64,000 nucleotides of DNA from Molossus alvarezi. Lineage: Eukaryota; Chordata; Mammalia; Chiroptera; Molossidae. The notes below the pieces were generated by a model. That model saw only the letters and a program-made list of their open reading frames with translations, searched no databases and was not told where the DNA came from. Below are positions 1-12,000 of the stretch, piece by piece. How positions within the stretch are numbered: position 1 is the stretch's first letter; every line of letters starts with the position of its first letter. Location of the stretch: assembly GCA_037176705.1 (NCBI GenBank), contig CM073889.1, positions 58,521,596 through 58,585,595 of the forward strand, written 5' to 3'. The position numbers were made by a program, and so were the translations under genes.

Positions 1-341
1 ATGAACAAAAAAAGGACTTCTTGGAGTAATGGAAAAGGTCCAGATCTTGGTTGTGGTGGTAGCTATGTGATTGTACAAATTTGTCAGTTCATCAATCAGT
101 CATAAGTCAAAATGAATACTTAAATGAGTACATTTTACTGTATTTAGATTACACTTCAAAATTGATTTTTGTTAATGCCTCAATATTTAATGAGCATGTA
201 CTAAATAGTAGACACTGGTTGGGTGAGAAGAATGTGTGTAACAAAAGGAACTAAGGATGTCTCAAATGTTTCTAACTAAAGTGACTGAGAGGAGGATGAA
301 TCAAGGAAGATAAAGATTGAGGTAGAGGGGCAGGTCTGGAG

Positions 342-385
<44 letters not shown>

Positions 386-1008
386 CCTGAGTTTGCATCT
401 GTGATACAGTTCTCAGAATTTGCCAATTAGTAGACTGGTAATTTGATTTTATGAATTCCCCTGATTAATCAATAATGTGTGCCACTAGCACTGACAGATT
501 GTCCTGGGGTTTAATTTTTCAATCACAGTGTGATAATCCCCTGTGTGAACAGCATCTGGGAAGGGACATGTGGGATTAACACCCAGCTGTAGTGGCAACT
601 TTATTTTTGCTATTTGTACCACCTGCTGTGAGCTCCTATGAATTGAACCAGGTGACCCAGATTTCTTCTTTCCTTCCATTTTCCCCTCAAATTTAAAGAA
701 GACGTGATTGTCACAATTTGGGGAGTGATGAACTTGGTTTCAACACTTCTTTTTTTCAGGCCATCTGCTAATTAAGTGGGGGAAAAAAATTAAATTTGTC
801 TTGGATTTTCCAGGAAGAAGTTCTACCTCAGGGACAAATGCAGGATGGCATTTTTGTACTTGTTTGTTCAGTGATGTAAACCTGGTGAAATCACTGCTGG
901 GTGTTCGTGATGCTGTACAGTTCAAGTGGGCTGTATAAGAAAACACACTCAGTGTACTCACCCATGGCAAACATTTTGTAACTTTATTATTCAAAATTGC
1001 CTATAAAA
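1..1008. other. Non-coding DNA with a (GT)n array
   Basis: No gene or repeat family is recognised here apart from the (GT)n array listed separately. Open frames at 485-679 and 740-994 on the minus strand show no recognisable domain. They read as chance frames. Confidence 0.5.
345..384. repeat. (GT)20 microsatellite
   Basis: About 20 uninterrupted GT units. It is a simple sequence array, likely polymorphic in length, and not linked to any visible gene. Confidence 0.95.
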
Positions 1009-1220
1009 ATTTTTTTTTCTTTTATTGATTTTAGAGAGAGAGAAAGTGAAAGGGAGAGAGACATAGAAACATCCATAAGAGAACATTGATTGGCTACCTC
1101 CTACATGCCACTAACTGGGGATTGGGCCCACAACCAGGGCATGTGTCCTGACCAGGAATTGAACCAGTGACCTCTTGGTGCATGGGTCAATGCCCAACCA
1201 TTGAGCCACACCGGCTGGAC
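1009..1220 (-). mobile_element. VES-type tRNA-derived SINE
   Basis: Read on the minus strand, the element starts with a tRNA-like head ('ccggtgtggctcaatggttg'). It carries a decayed B-box near 'ggttcaattcc', then a CT-rich segment, and ends in an A-rich tail, seen as the T/A run at 1009-1020 on the plus strand. This arrangement is typical of bat VES SINEs. CpG sites are mostly decayed, so the copy is not recent. Confidence 0.88.
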
Positions 1221-1999
1221 CAAACTTGCCTTCTTAAAACACAACAGTTTTCTCAGTCTGTTTCCTTTGTGTAATATTAATAACCACAGACTATAGAATC
1301 AGCTCTTTGTTGGAGGTGGTCTCATTATACTGGTGGAGAAAGTTTTCTGTACTAACTTGCCTTTATCCCCTTCTAAGGCAGAAGCCCACCAAAAGCCTGT
1401 GCCTTTGTAAGGTAGTGTGTAAATGACTCCTTTGACTTAAACTAAAAGCTAGTGAATTTATTCACCATTATTGACAACCATTAGCTAGTCCTGTGAACTT
1501 GTGAAGTTAAGTGACCTGTGTAACTGCTACATTGTTGTTAAATCACTGTTGTTTATTCAGCCTTTGATGGGACACACTGTGGCATCAGACTCAGTGGTGC
1601 ATGGACGTCTGTGTCCTCAGAGTTTATAATCAAATGGAAATGCCAGACAGATAGTCAACTATAAAATTATTTATCTACAGGAAAGGGAATGAATATTGAA
1701 TTCTGTAATAAGCCAGAGCTATGCTTGGCTTATATATTTATCTAACCTAATAATCTCAATAACAGTAAAAAGTACAGGTGAGAAAACTATGTCCACAGGG
1801 AGCCAGGTTTTACCCCTAAGCCTGCTGACTTTAAATACTACTTTTTTCCACTTCATCAAAGCAGCAGGAAAGAATGTTAATAAATTCATAGATTAGGGCT
1901 CTATTTATGTTCAGTATAATCAGGATGTTTTACTTTTTTGAGAGAAGAGAACATAAGTTGTCTGATCTCTTTCATTTATTAAAAGTGACATAAAAATAA
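1221..1999. other. Unassigned non-coding DNA
   Basis: No conserved reading frame or recognised repeat is seen. The frame at 1696-1896 (plus) is short and low in complexity and has no domain. Confidence 0.4.
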
Positions 2000-2240
2000 C
2001 ACTGGCCAGTTTTGCTCAGTGGTTAGAGCATCATCCTGGGAACCAAAGAGTTGTGGGTTCAATTCCAGTCAAGGGCGTGTACCCTGATTACAGTTTGTTC
2101 CCAGCCTGGTTGGGGTCATGTGAAAGGCAACCAGTCAATGTGTGTCTCACATTGATGTTTCTCTCTTTCTCCCTCTCTGCCTCTCTCCCTCTTTATCTGA
2201 AGATAAATGGAAAAATATCCTCTGGTGAGGATTTTTAAAA
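2000..2240 (+). mobile_element. VES-type SINE, long subtype
   Basis: A tRNA-like head ('ctggccagttttgctcagtg') is followed by 'ggttcaattccagtcaaggg', a CT-rich stretch and the end motif 'aaatatcctctggtgaggat'. The end motif marks the same subtype as the younger copies near 22.0, 39.7, 44.9 and 45.7 kb. Confidence 0.88.
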
Positions 2241-2245
2241 AATGC

Positions 2246-2739
2246 CATAAAAATAAACACTTATGTTTGAAAGATGTACACATTTAAAGGCAAAGACCCA
2301 TATTCACTTAGAATTTCCCTTCCAGTGGGTGATCAGAGAACATGTTAGAATTTTTAAAGCAGTTCAGGCAAAGCCCTCAACTGCAGTCCCTTGTGTGGTC
2401 ATCAACATAAATACCCAAGACTCAGGCTTTTACCCAGCTAATTTTAATATGGTTTATTTGGGAACGTAAGGCTTTGTCTCATCTGCTCTTGAGACACTTC
2501 ATGCTGCAAGTAGCTGTTTGACTCTATCTGCCTTTTTTTTGGAAATGCCTGGGCCTCAGATTGCTCCCCTGCTATTCTCTGCCTGTTTCTGTGGGTCACC
2601 TCTCTAATTTCTTCCTAGGGAAAGCTACATGTCTCCAAACTAGGCTCTGGAACTCACATAATATATTTTGATTTCTAGAAATTTAAGCCATTTTCCATTT
2701 GTGTTGCAAATGACAGAAAATCCAACTCAGTTTTATCTG
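2246..2739. other. Unassigned non-coding DNA
   Basis: I see no gene or recognisable repeat in this stretch. Confidence 0.4.
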
Positions 2740-3480
2740 TTTTGAGAATGTCTTTAGCATTTCTCACAGTTCTAATAGAGACTAGTTTTCTCACCTTTGT
2801 CTACCCATAAATGCCTTTATTTCAATTTCATTTTTGAGGGGTATTTTTGCTGGATAGAGAAGTCTACTTTGACATTGTTTCCTCCTTTTAGCAGTTTAAG
2901 AAATTTCCACTACCTTGTTTCCATTGTTACTGATAGACCTTAATTGTCACCCTCATTGGTTGCCCCTGTATACAATGTACCCTTTGTTCCTCTCACTGAT
3001 TGCTTTCAAGATTTTTTCTTTATCTTGAATTTTCAACATTTTTGGTCTTACATGCCTACCTATGTTTCTCTTTGTACTATTCTGCTCAGGCTTTGCTTTG
3101 CTAAACTTCTTGGATCTGTGGATTGATATCTTAAACCAATTTTGGAAACTTCTCAGCTATTATCTCCTCAAATATTTCTTCTATCCATTCTGTTTCCTCT
3201 CTTTCTGGAATTCCAATTATAGGTGTATTAGACTTTTCATTGTTATACAGATATGAGATCCCCAGTATTTTTCCTCCCTCTATTCTGTTTGAATCATTGT
3301 AATTCAGTTTGGATAGACTTGTCTTCAGGTTCACTGATTCTTTACTCTGCTGTACCCAAACTGCTGTTAAACTCATTAAGTAGATTCTTAGTTTATGGTT
3401 GTATTTTTTAGATTTTCACACATAACATCCACATTTTCCTTTAGACCATTTAACATATTTACCATAGTTTTAGGCCTCTG
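2740..3480 (-). mobile_element. Ancient L1/HAL1 ORF1 fragment
   Basis: The minus-strand frame at 3131-3376 contains 'IIGIPEREE...IEEIFEEIIAEKFPKL'. This matches the RNA-recognition segment of L1 ORF1 protein, also seen in the younger L1 copies of this window at 15.1 and 27.6 kb. Surrounding T-rich sequence continues the homology on both sides. The copy has many stops and no ORF2 part, so it is either an old L1 fragment or a HAL1 (ORF1-only) element. Confidence 0.75.
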
Positions 3481-3929
3481 TCTATTTCTAACACCTGAGC
3501 CATTTCTATGTCTGAATAAGCTTAGTCTACCCTACCTTAAATGTGCCCAAATGTAAGCTAATATAAGTGTTTCAAGCATGTTTAAGGTAGACTAGATTAA
3601 GCAATGACATTTGGTGGTTTAGGTGTATTAAATGCATTTTCAAATTACAATATTTTCAACTTATGATGGGAGAACTGAATCCTTTCCTGCAACAGACACT
3701 AATAAATGGTAAATGAAATAGAATTGATGGATAGCACTATTTGCATAGCAACATTTTGATGCAGAAATGCTGAAGAAACAGATAAACCAAACAAGAGACA
3801 CTGCTCTGAGAAGGGGCCTTGGGGAAAGGGCAAAGCTCTGCAGAGAACTGTGGTATTTTGTGTAAACCTCTGAGGGCTATGATTCTTTAAAATGCATGCT
3901 TACATTACTTGTGAAAAATAATGTACCAA

Positions 3930-4135
3930 GTCCAACCAGTGTGACTCAGTACTTGAGCATCAACACATGCACCAAGGTCACCAGTTCAATTACTGGTCAG
4001 GGCACATGCCTGGGTTGTGGGCCAAATCCCCAGTGAGAGGCACACAGGAGGCAGCCAATCAATGTTCTTTCTCATTGATATTTTCATTTCTCTCACTCTC
4101 CCTCCCTCTCTCTCTAAAATAAATTAAAATTTTTT
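3930..4135 (+). mobile_element. VES-type SINE
   Basis: Head 'ccaaccagtgtgactcagta', then 'gtcaccagttcaattactgg', 'gggcacatgcctgggttgtg', a CT-rich run and an A/T-rich tail. It ends where an L1 3' fragment begins. It is moderately decayed. Confidence 0.88.
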
Positions 4136-4370
4136 TAATAATAATATTACTTATTTGTGGACTATAATGAACAAAATAAGCTGAGGAACAAAGTAGACCC
4201 AGAGACACAGAAGTAGGGTACAGACTGACAAACCTCAGAAGAGGGGAGTGGGGGGAGGGAGATAAACTTATATGCATGTATGTGTAACCATGGACATAGA
4301 CAATAATGCTGGGGGGTAGGGGAATCAGGACAAGAAACATCTATAACAAAAATAAATTAATAAAATAAAA
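4136..4370 (+). mobile_element. L1 3' end fragment
   Basis: The sequence matches the last 230 bases of the full-length L1 at 19.5-19.8 kb: 'cttatttgtggactataatg', 'gacccagagacacagaagta', the GGGGGA run, and 'acaaaaataaattaataaaa' at the tail. It is a strongly 5'-truncated insertion with no coding content. Confidence 0.85.
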
Positions 4371-7144
4371 ATAATGTTCCAAGTACCAACAGTAACATAC
4401 AAGTACTATGTATAAGATTCACAAACATGTTTAGTTGAAAATAATTTTCTTAGAGAGAAGGATGAAAGTGCCTCCTTTAACCAGTGAGAGAGGGGCATTT
4501 GACAGGGCATTGCCTGAGATGGTCAAGGAAGACCTTTAACTCAGGTCTGGCCTTTAGTTTTCAGTTGACCAGCAGGGAGAACCCAGCCTCATGTGTCTAA
4601 TGGAATGTGTGGAACATACCTTCCTTTCTGCTGAGGTTGAGTCCAACAAAGTAAGTCCCAAAGCAAAATAATGGTGTGTCTCTGTTTACCCTAGAGATGT
4701 CCCTGATCCTTCACCTGCTCTATGTCCCATCACTAGGACTCAAGCCATGGTTTCCTGCTTCGTCCAACCCATGGTGGGTGCCAGCAGGAGGTCAGAGGGA
4801 GTGGGCCTCCTGTGGGGTTTCCCAGACCCAATGGAGTCTACAGTCCTCAGATAGCCCCTCTTTCACAGCTGCAGTTACCCCCTGCCCTCCAACTCCAGGT
4901 GCTATTAGTGCCCCATTATGACTTTTCCCATTGTGACCTTCCATCCCTTCAGCATGCCTTGCCTTCATGAGGGGTCTCCTCCTGGCACCTGGAGTGGGTG
5001 CCTTGTGATTTCTGCCAGAGCCTGACTGATAGAGGGTGAGTGCCCTTGGCTCCATGGTGCTCCCTGTCAGGAAGCCCTCTACTGTGAGCTCTGGCCTCTG
5101 CTCTTTCACACGTGAAGTTGTTCGGTATTATTCACAATGTGGAGGAGAGGGATTCCTTAATCCATTGACGCTGCAGAGCAGTTTAAGAGGAGTCTGAGGA
5201 GGACCTGTCAGCCAGCTTCCCAGTACCTCTCTCAGTGTTTAGGCCCCCCAAGGTTCCTGAGGGCAACCTCAGACAATGGAGAGGTCTTTGATGTTTGAAA
5301 TACTAGGCTCTTTACACCAATCACCCTTGCTACTTGCATAAAATAATGCAGTAGCAAACCCTGAAATGCAAATTGCGTCTCCTAGATCTGCAAACACAGA
5401 TGGGATGAAATGTGCTGACTATTACCAGACCCACAGCTGGGCCCTGCATCTGTAACCTCACCTACTCTTCAGATGACCCTAGCAAGCAGGTGCTGCTAGA
5501 GTTCCCAGTTTACAGCTGGAAACAATGAGGACCCCTCAGAGAGGGCCAGGAGGTGCCTAGGGGGTAGCAAGAGTTTTGGGCACTCACCAACTCTCGGTGG
5601 CTGAGCCCCTTTGCCTCTGTGAACCAAGTCTGAACTGGTGGCCACAGCTGTGCCTCCATCACCCCAGACTGCTTTCACAACACCTGCCTTGGCTGCCATC
5701 GTCTGTTCAGACATTCCTGGCTCCTCCCCACACCCACTCCTGCTAGCTTCTTGAATCACCACCATGCAAGGATAGAGCAGCCAAGTGCAAAGATGACCCA
5801 CCTGTTTCTTCTTACCTCAGAAAACACGTGCGGCATATTTCAACCCTTTCAAGTGCCATCTAACTCTAGTGTGTTGGAAAAAGAGATGTAACTCCTCCCT
5901 TCTCACACAGTTGGCTGTCTCTGCAGCTGGGACACTGGTCTCATCACCACCCTTTTGAGGAGGCAAGGTCTCGGGACCACCATACTCCCCACAGAGGATA
6001 CAACCTGTGGCCCAGGGCCTCACCAAGCACTGTGAACATAGACCCGAGTTTTGAGTCCATAAGAGGACTTCACACAAGGAAAATGTCAATAATATCAAAT
6101 GTCCCTGCTTCTGCAGTCACAACCAGACTGCAGGTTAGGAGGAGTTCTCTCACTGGCTCCAGCTTGCTGCCTGTGTGGTCTCCTTCACTGCAAATACAGT
6201 CCTACCTTCAAAGTTGAACTTGGATTTCTGGTTTAACAATATGAAGTTTGAGCTGTCTCTTTAATGGACTCTCAGGCCCCAGATTAGAATTTTGGGCAGG
6301 AGTCTAAGTGTGACTACATTTCTGGCAGCTTTTTAGGTGGGGGGCGGACAGGAGGGTTGAATTCTCTCTTGGTCTTCTCAAAACAAACCTCATAACCCAG
6401 GCAAAGTCTTGGCTCACAATCGTAATGTCAGGGGAAAATATTGAAAGGAAAAATTACTGAACAGGACAAAGAGGGTTTTGACCACACTAGAAATGTAAAT
6501 TCTGGAAACTCTTTGCATCTGTATGGGATATGAAGCTTCAGAAACTCTGAGGGCACATGTGGTTTCAGCTCCTACAAACCCAGTTCATCCTGCCAGTCAA
6601 AATGCACCTTACCAGAAAGCATGGGCTTCCTGAGCCATTGGGATGCCCATCTCTGGACGTTCAAAATCTCAAAGGGCTGTGAAGTCCCAAAAGGAAATTA
6701 TTAACTCTCCTGGGAGTACACTGATGCTCTTCCCTCTAACTACCACACAATGGCACCAGGGAGCCAGCTCCACCACTGTAGAAAAGGGCTAGCTAGGTAA
6801 GGCTTTGGCTGTCACAGGAGCTCCAAGTAAGAGCTGTGACTCACACAGTTGGCTGGCATTAGCCTTAGGGAAGGACACTACTCAGTCCCAGCACTGCTTC
6901 ACTTTTTTTGTCCTTGAATCCATTTGGGAGTCAGGTAAAATTCTTTATAAATCAAGGGTCTCAAACTTGGATGCCTTTGGGACCAGGTGCTAACACAGAC
7001 TCAGAAAAACCTAGCCTATGCAAAGGGCACCCAGGCAAGGAGGCAGGCTCTACTCACCGTCCACTGTTGCCACCTGGTAATGTGGGCACTTTGGGGGCCA
7101 GACATTCCAAATAGTTTAGAGAAAAGGAATTCATGTTTCTATGT
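4371..7144. other. 2.8 kb of unassigned non-coding DNA
   Basis: This is the longest repeat-poor stretch in the first third of the window, with a rather even base composition. Frames at 4676-4921 (+), 4792-5109 (-), 5496-5801 (-) and 5817-6098 (-) overlap one another, lack recognisable domains and lack clear splice context. I see no gene here but cannot exclude a regulatory or lncRNA function. Confidence 0.45.
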
Positions 7145-9295
7145 GACTCTCAAACACATCATTTTTTCATCAGCTTTATTGAGGTAGCCACTACCCTAAT
7201 CATTTTACAGAACAATTCCATAATCCGCCAAAAGTTACCTAGTGCCCACTTGAAGCCAATTCATTCACCTTAAGTACTGACTCCTGGCAATAACTGCTCT
7301 TTTTCTGTCAACATAATTTTGCAAATGGAATCATGAGGTACCTAGTCTTTAGTGGCTCATTTGTTCATTTAGCATGATGCATTAGAGACTTATTGTTATG
7401 GATCATTCCTTTCTATGACTGAGTAATATTCCATTGGACTAACAAAACACATATTGTCCTCAGTTTAACCACTTCAAGCTAATTTTATGGCATTTTGATA
7501 TGTCCTCATCATTCTTTGATCACTTCCTTGCTTTCTGGCAACCAAGATGTTCTAGTCTCGTGTGTGTGTGTGTGTGTGTGTAAATTCACATAACAAAAAG
7601 TAACCATTTTGAAGCATACACTTCAATGCCATTTAGTACATTCACAATATTGTGCAACCACCACTCTATCTAGTTCTAAAATATTTCATCACACCAAAGA
7701 AAAACCCTATATCCATTAAACAATAACTCCCAACTTTGCACCCCCTCCCCAGTGACTGATAACCTCTATTCTACTTTTGTTTCTATAAATTTGTCTTTTC
7801 TAGATATTTATATAAATGGAATCACACAATATTTATCTTCTTGTATCTGTTTTATTTCACTTAACCCCGACGTTTTGAAGTTCACTCATGTTGTAGCATG
7901 CATCAAAACTTTACTTCTTTTTATTGATGAATAATATTTTATTGCATGGATATACCACATTGTGTTTATCCACTCATCTATTTATGTACTGTTGGACATT
8001 TGAGTTGTTTCCATCTTTTGGCTACTGTAAATAATGCTACAATAAATATTGATGTATAAGTATCTTTTTGAGTTCTCAATTCTTTGGGGTATATACTTAG
8101 GAGTAGAATTACTGGATTATATGGTAATTCTATGTTCAACTTTTTGAGGAGCCACCAAACAGTTTTCCAGAGTAGCTGTACCGTATTATGTTCCCATCAG
8201 CAGTACAGGGGTTCTGATTTTTCCACATCCTCACCAGCATTTATTTTTCTTTTATTGATAATAGCCATCCTAATGGGTGTAAAGTGGTATCTTATTGTGG
8301 TTTAAATTTGCATTTCCCAAATATCTAATGATGTTGAGTATCTTTTTATTTGCTTATTGACCATTGTATATCTGCTTTGGTGAAATATATATTCAAGTTC
8401 TTTGCCCATTTTTAAATTGATATTGTCTCTTTTTTAATGTTGACTTATAAAAGTTCTTTGTGGATATTAAACCCTTATTAGACATGTTTTGAAATATTTT
8501 CTCTCATTTTGTGGGTTTTTTTTTTTTTTTTTACTTTCTTGATAGTGTCCTTTGAAGTATAAAATGTTTTAATTTTATTATTTTTTATTTATTAATTTGT
8601 TTTTGTTACAGATATTTCTCATTTTACCCCCATTGACACCCTCCCCCCCCACGCCATCCCCAGCTTTGTTCATTGGTCATGCTAAAAGGTTTTAATTTTA
8701 ATGTGGTCCAAATTATCTTTTTATTTGGTTGCTTGGGCCGTTAGTGTCACATTTAAGAAGTTTTACCTAATTCAAGGTCACAAAGATTTAAACCTATGTT
8801 TCCTTTTAAGAGTTTCATAATTTATAAGCCTTTTTATAAGAGTCTTATATTCAGATTTGGAACCTGTTTTGAGTTAATTATTGTGTATCATGTGAGGTAA
8901 GGGTCCAGTTTCATTCTTTTGCATGTAGCTATTCAGCTGTGCCAGCACTCTCTGTTAAAGAGACTATTCTATTTCTGTTGAATGGTCTTGGCACCCTTGT
9001 CAAAAAATCAATTGACTATAAATTATGGATATAGTTCTGGATTCTCAATTCTATCTCATTGAGCTCTGTTTGTTTGGTACCACACTATTTTTATTATTGT
9101 AATATGTAACAGTTTTAGAATCAGGAAGTGTGAGTCCTTTAACCTTGTTTTACTATTTCAAGATTATTTTGACTAGCTATTTTTCCATTTCTGCACCAGA
9201 CCAGTGGGATTTCAACAGGGATTGTATTGAATCTGTAGAACAATTTAGGTATATTAAATTTTCCAATCCATAAACATAATTGTCCTCTCCCCCCA
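7145..9295 (-). mobile_element. Ancient L1, antisense, interrupted
   Basis: From the 3' end inward it shows 'cagctttattgaggta', then the reverse complement of the L1 ORF2 C-terminal region ('gttttccagagtagctgtac', 'cccatcagcagtac', 'gtatcttattgtggtttaaa'), and further ORF2 sequence up to about 9.29 kb. It is much more diverged from the young L1 consensus than the copies at 14-29 kb. Two breaks are visible: a (TG)n at 7561-7580 and a short younger L1 tail at 8578-8683. It contains no open frame of note. Confidence 0.78.
8578..8683 (-). mobile_element. 106-bp L1 3' tail inserted in an older L1
   Basis: The segment is the antisense of a young-type L1 3' end ('gttacagatatttctcattt', 'cattgacaccctccc'). 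It is flanked by 'aaaatgttttaatttta' at 8561-8577 and 'aaaaggttttaatttta' at 8684-8700, a 17-bp target-site duplication with one mismatch. The host element is the ancient antisense L1. Confidence 0.85.
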
Positions 9296-9999
9296 TTTAT
9301 TTAGGTATTATTTAATTTCTTTCAGGATAGCAGAGGAAACAACAGAGAAATTATATAAAGAAAAGCAGAAATAACTTAGCAGATAAAAAAATTTTTTTTT
9401 CTAAGTAGATACAGGGAATGTCAAGAAACCAACCTGACTTTACATCAAAGTCATAAAAGCTCAAAAATTAGTGACACTATGTACTTAATTTAAGTGAATT
9501 TCCATGTTTCACAGGGATAATGTAAATGGTTGGGGGGGTGGGGCAGCTAACATAAAAAGTAGACTCTCTGAAAGTCCATGTAAGAAACAGCAAGAGTCTC
9601 ACCTCCCACAACTTTTTCTGCACTTTGGCACTTTTTACACACTAGCAAGCATCTGTGAAGCTGTTTGCTGGAGAGGGTTAAAACCAAAGGTCTTTTGTCT
9701 AAGGGGCACTAGATTCAAATAAAGGTGTGGGTGCTGTCCCAGTACAGTACTTAAGTGAACAAATATATAATGACTCCTGAGACCTCTTCTCTCACTCAGC
9801 TCCAAGAACTCTGGCAAACAGCCTTTCTCCCTTCTCTGGCCAGAGATGGGTAGAGTCTTATTTCTGAGGGGACTCTGACAAGCCCATAAGGCATGGCCTA
9901 AAGTTACTAAATAAGCATCCCCCAATAAATACCCCAGTTAGACAACTGGACAGAAATTCAATAAGCCCCAAACCCCAGTTCAGAGCTTTCAAACTTAAA
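9296..9999. other. Unassigned non-coding DNA
   Basis: There is no recognised gene. The frames at 9504-9722 (+) and 9635-9925 (-) overlap each other and have no domain. An old LTR is possible but I found no flanking terminal dinucleotides or duplications to support one. Confidence 0.35.
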
Positions 10000-10150
10000 A
10001 ATATATATTTTTTAAATTAAGACATCATTTACTTACAATAACATTGGTTGATTGGTGTATAATTCTATGAGTATAGACAAACACAGTTAAAAACCACAAT
10101 TATAATAAAAATGTAGAACAGTTTTTTTTATTCACCCCTAAAATGAGTCA
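10000..10150 (-). mobile_element. Ancient L1 3' UTR-like fragment
   Basis: Text such as 'acttacaataacattggttg', 'ttctatgagtatagacaaac' and 'aatgtagaacagtt' resembles the AT-rich 3' region of old mammalian L1 elements read antisense. The assignment rests on general resemblance only. Confidence 0.45.
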
Positions 10151-10199
10151 CCTTTTTCATTCTTAACATTTAATATGAGTAGACAATCAAATATTAGCA

Positions 10200-10585
10200 G
10201 ACTTGAAAGAAACAAGGATAATGCAGACATCCTCAGAGATAATGCTTTAAAATCATAAGCAGATAATAGGATATACTATCAGAAGTAACATTCAAAGACT
10301 CAAAAGACAACTATTAGAAATACAGAATATGATAGCAAAAATTAAAATCCATTGTAAATACAAAATATGATAGCAGAAGTTAAAATCCAATTAACAGACA
10401 TTTATTCCAAAGAAATGAAGACTTATGTTTATTTCAGTGTATACATGAATATTTATAGCAGCTTTTAAAATAACAAACCCAAACTGAAAACAACTGAAAT
10501 GTCCTTCAACACGTGGATGGTTAAACAAATGGTGGTATACATCTATACCATGGGATATTACTCAGCAATAAAGATGGATGAACAG
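10200..10585 (+). mobile_element. Ancient L1 fragments with an internal short duplication
   Basis: Part one (10,200-10,400) resembles L1/HAL1 ORF1. It contains a near-repeated unit, 'tacagaatatgatagcaaaa' then 'tacaaaatatgatagcagaa', about 41 bases apart. Part two (10,400-10,585) matches the C-terminal ORF2 region ('gaatatttatagcagc', 'atggtggtatacatctatac', 'ggatattactcagcaataaa'). Both are decayed. Confidence 0.65.
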
Positions 10586-11295
10586 GAGTATGGAAGAGTA
10601 GGCAGCTCCAGGAACCCATATTTCCACTGAAACAATAATTGAGCTGGCAAGAACATTTGAAGGAACTATTTTGGAACTCTAAAATCTAGTTGAACACTTG
10701 CAACATCCAGTGGAGAACTTGAGGAGGAGTACACTAAGTAAATTCCATGTTTCTTGCAGAGTATAACATCCCTCATCCCCCAGCACTCAGATAGGCAGCC
10801 ATGGGGACAGTGGCCTGTGTTCATGGTGTGGCTTACTGGTTCCAGGGTGGTCACTTGGACCTTGTCCTTTCAAACTCATGATTTTGTATTTTGACTGTTG
10901 CTTACTGCTTTTGATTATGAAGAACTGGCACAAAGTCTGATCATTCTTTCAATCCCCCAAAGTTTGAAGCAGCTTTCCTGCCACAGGAGATTTAAAGAGA
11001 CAGTCATTTTTGCAGATTTACTTTATTTTTATGTTTTCTTCTTTGAGAGCCATACATTAAAGAAAATATTTGTCCAATCACTAGCTAACAACAGAGAATA
11101 GAAATCTCAGTGACTATACTCAATAAAGAATACATACTTTTCAAAATAGTTTGGAAAAGTCACAAACAGATGTCTCCAGCTTTCAACAATAAAAATCAGA
11201 AATCCCCAAGGAGTGGGAATATGGAATTTCCAGAATTATTACATTATATAAAACTTAGAATGTTCAGTTATCAACAAAAATAACAAAGTATATGT
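10586..11295 (+). mobile_element. Ancient L1 5' region
   Basis: The segment starts with 'agagtaggcagctccaggaa' and reaches 'ttcagttatcaacaaaaata', which resembles the 5' UTR of old mammalian L1s. ORF1-like sequence resumes at 11.70 kb after an unrelated repeat. I infer that these two pieces are one interrupted element. Confidence 0.55.
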
Positions 11296-11299
11296 ACTA

Positions 11300-11695
11300 T
11301 TTTGGTATAGTTACTGTACCAAAGCACCACAAAGTGGGTGGCTTGAACAATATAAATTTATTGACCCATACTTCTGGAGGTTAGAAGTCTGAAATCAAGG
11401 TATTTGAAGGATTGGTTTATTCTGAAAGTTGTGACAGAAAATCTGTTCCATCTCTCTCTGCTAGTGTTTGGTGGTTTGCTGACAAGCTTTAACATGCTTT
11501 GGCTTGTAGATCTCCCTATTTGTGTGTCTGTATTCAAAATTTCTTCTTTTTATAAGGACACAATTAATATTGAATTGGGGACCACTCTACTCCAGTATGA
11601 GCTCATCTTAACTAATTACATTTGCAATGACCCCCCTATATACAAATAAATTTACATTCTGGGATTTTGGACTTTAACATATGAATTTTAGAGTG
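11300..11695. repeat. Old interspersed repeat, class uncertain
   Basis: The motif 'accacaaagtgggtggcttg ... ttctggaggttagaagtctg' belongs to a widespread mammalian repeat whose name I cannot give safely. It separates the two parts of an old L1. It carries no coding capacity. Confidence 0.5.
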
Positions 11696-11699
11696 ACAC

Positions 11700-12000
11700 A
11701 TTTTAACTCATGGCTTGAAGATAAGGCAATCAAAACTGTCCAGTTTGAGAAATAGGTAAGAGAATGAAGAAAATTAACAGAGCCTGTGAAACCTGTAGGA
11801 CACCATTAATAACACCAACATACACATCATAAGAGTCCCAGTAGAAAAGAAGGAGAAAGGGAAATAAAAATATTTGAAGAAATAACTGATAATGCACATC
11901 CAAGAAGCTAAATGAACTCCACATAGGAAAACTCAAAGTGATCCAAAGCAACACACATTATATAGTATAATGGTAAAAAATCAAACTCAGATATTTTCTG
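11700..12000 (+). mobile_element. Ancient L1 ORF1 fragment
   Basis: The DNA resembles L1 ORF1 on the plus strand ('catcataagagtcccagtag', 'aagaaggagaaaggg', 'gaagaaataactgataatgc'). This is the same region as the RRM segment of intact ORF1 at 15.17 kb, but with many stops. Confidence 0.65.

Noticed and set aside
4792..5109. Possible exon or short gene on the minus strand
   Set aside because: No domain, no splice signals in register, and it overlaps a frame of equal length on the other strand.
9500..9960. Old LTR
   Set aside because: AATAAA-like words are present, but no TG...CA ends, no partner LTR and no duplication are seen.
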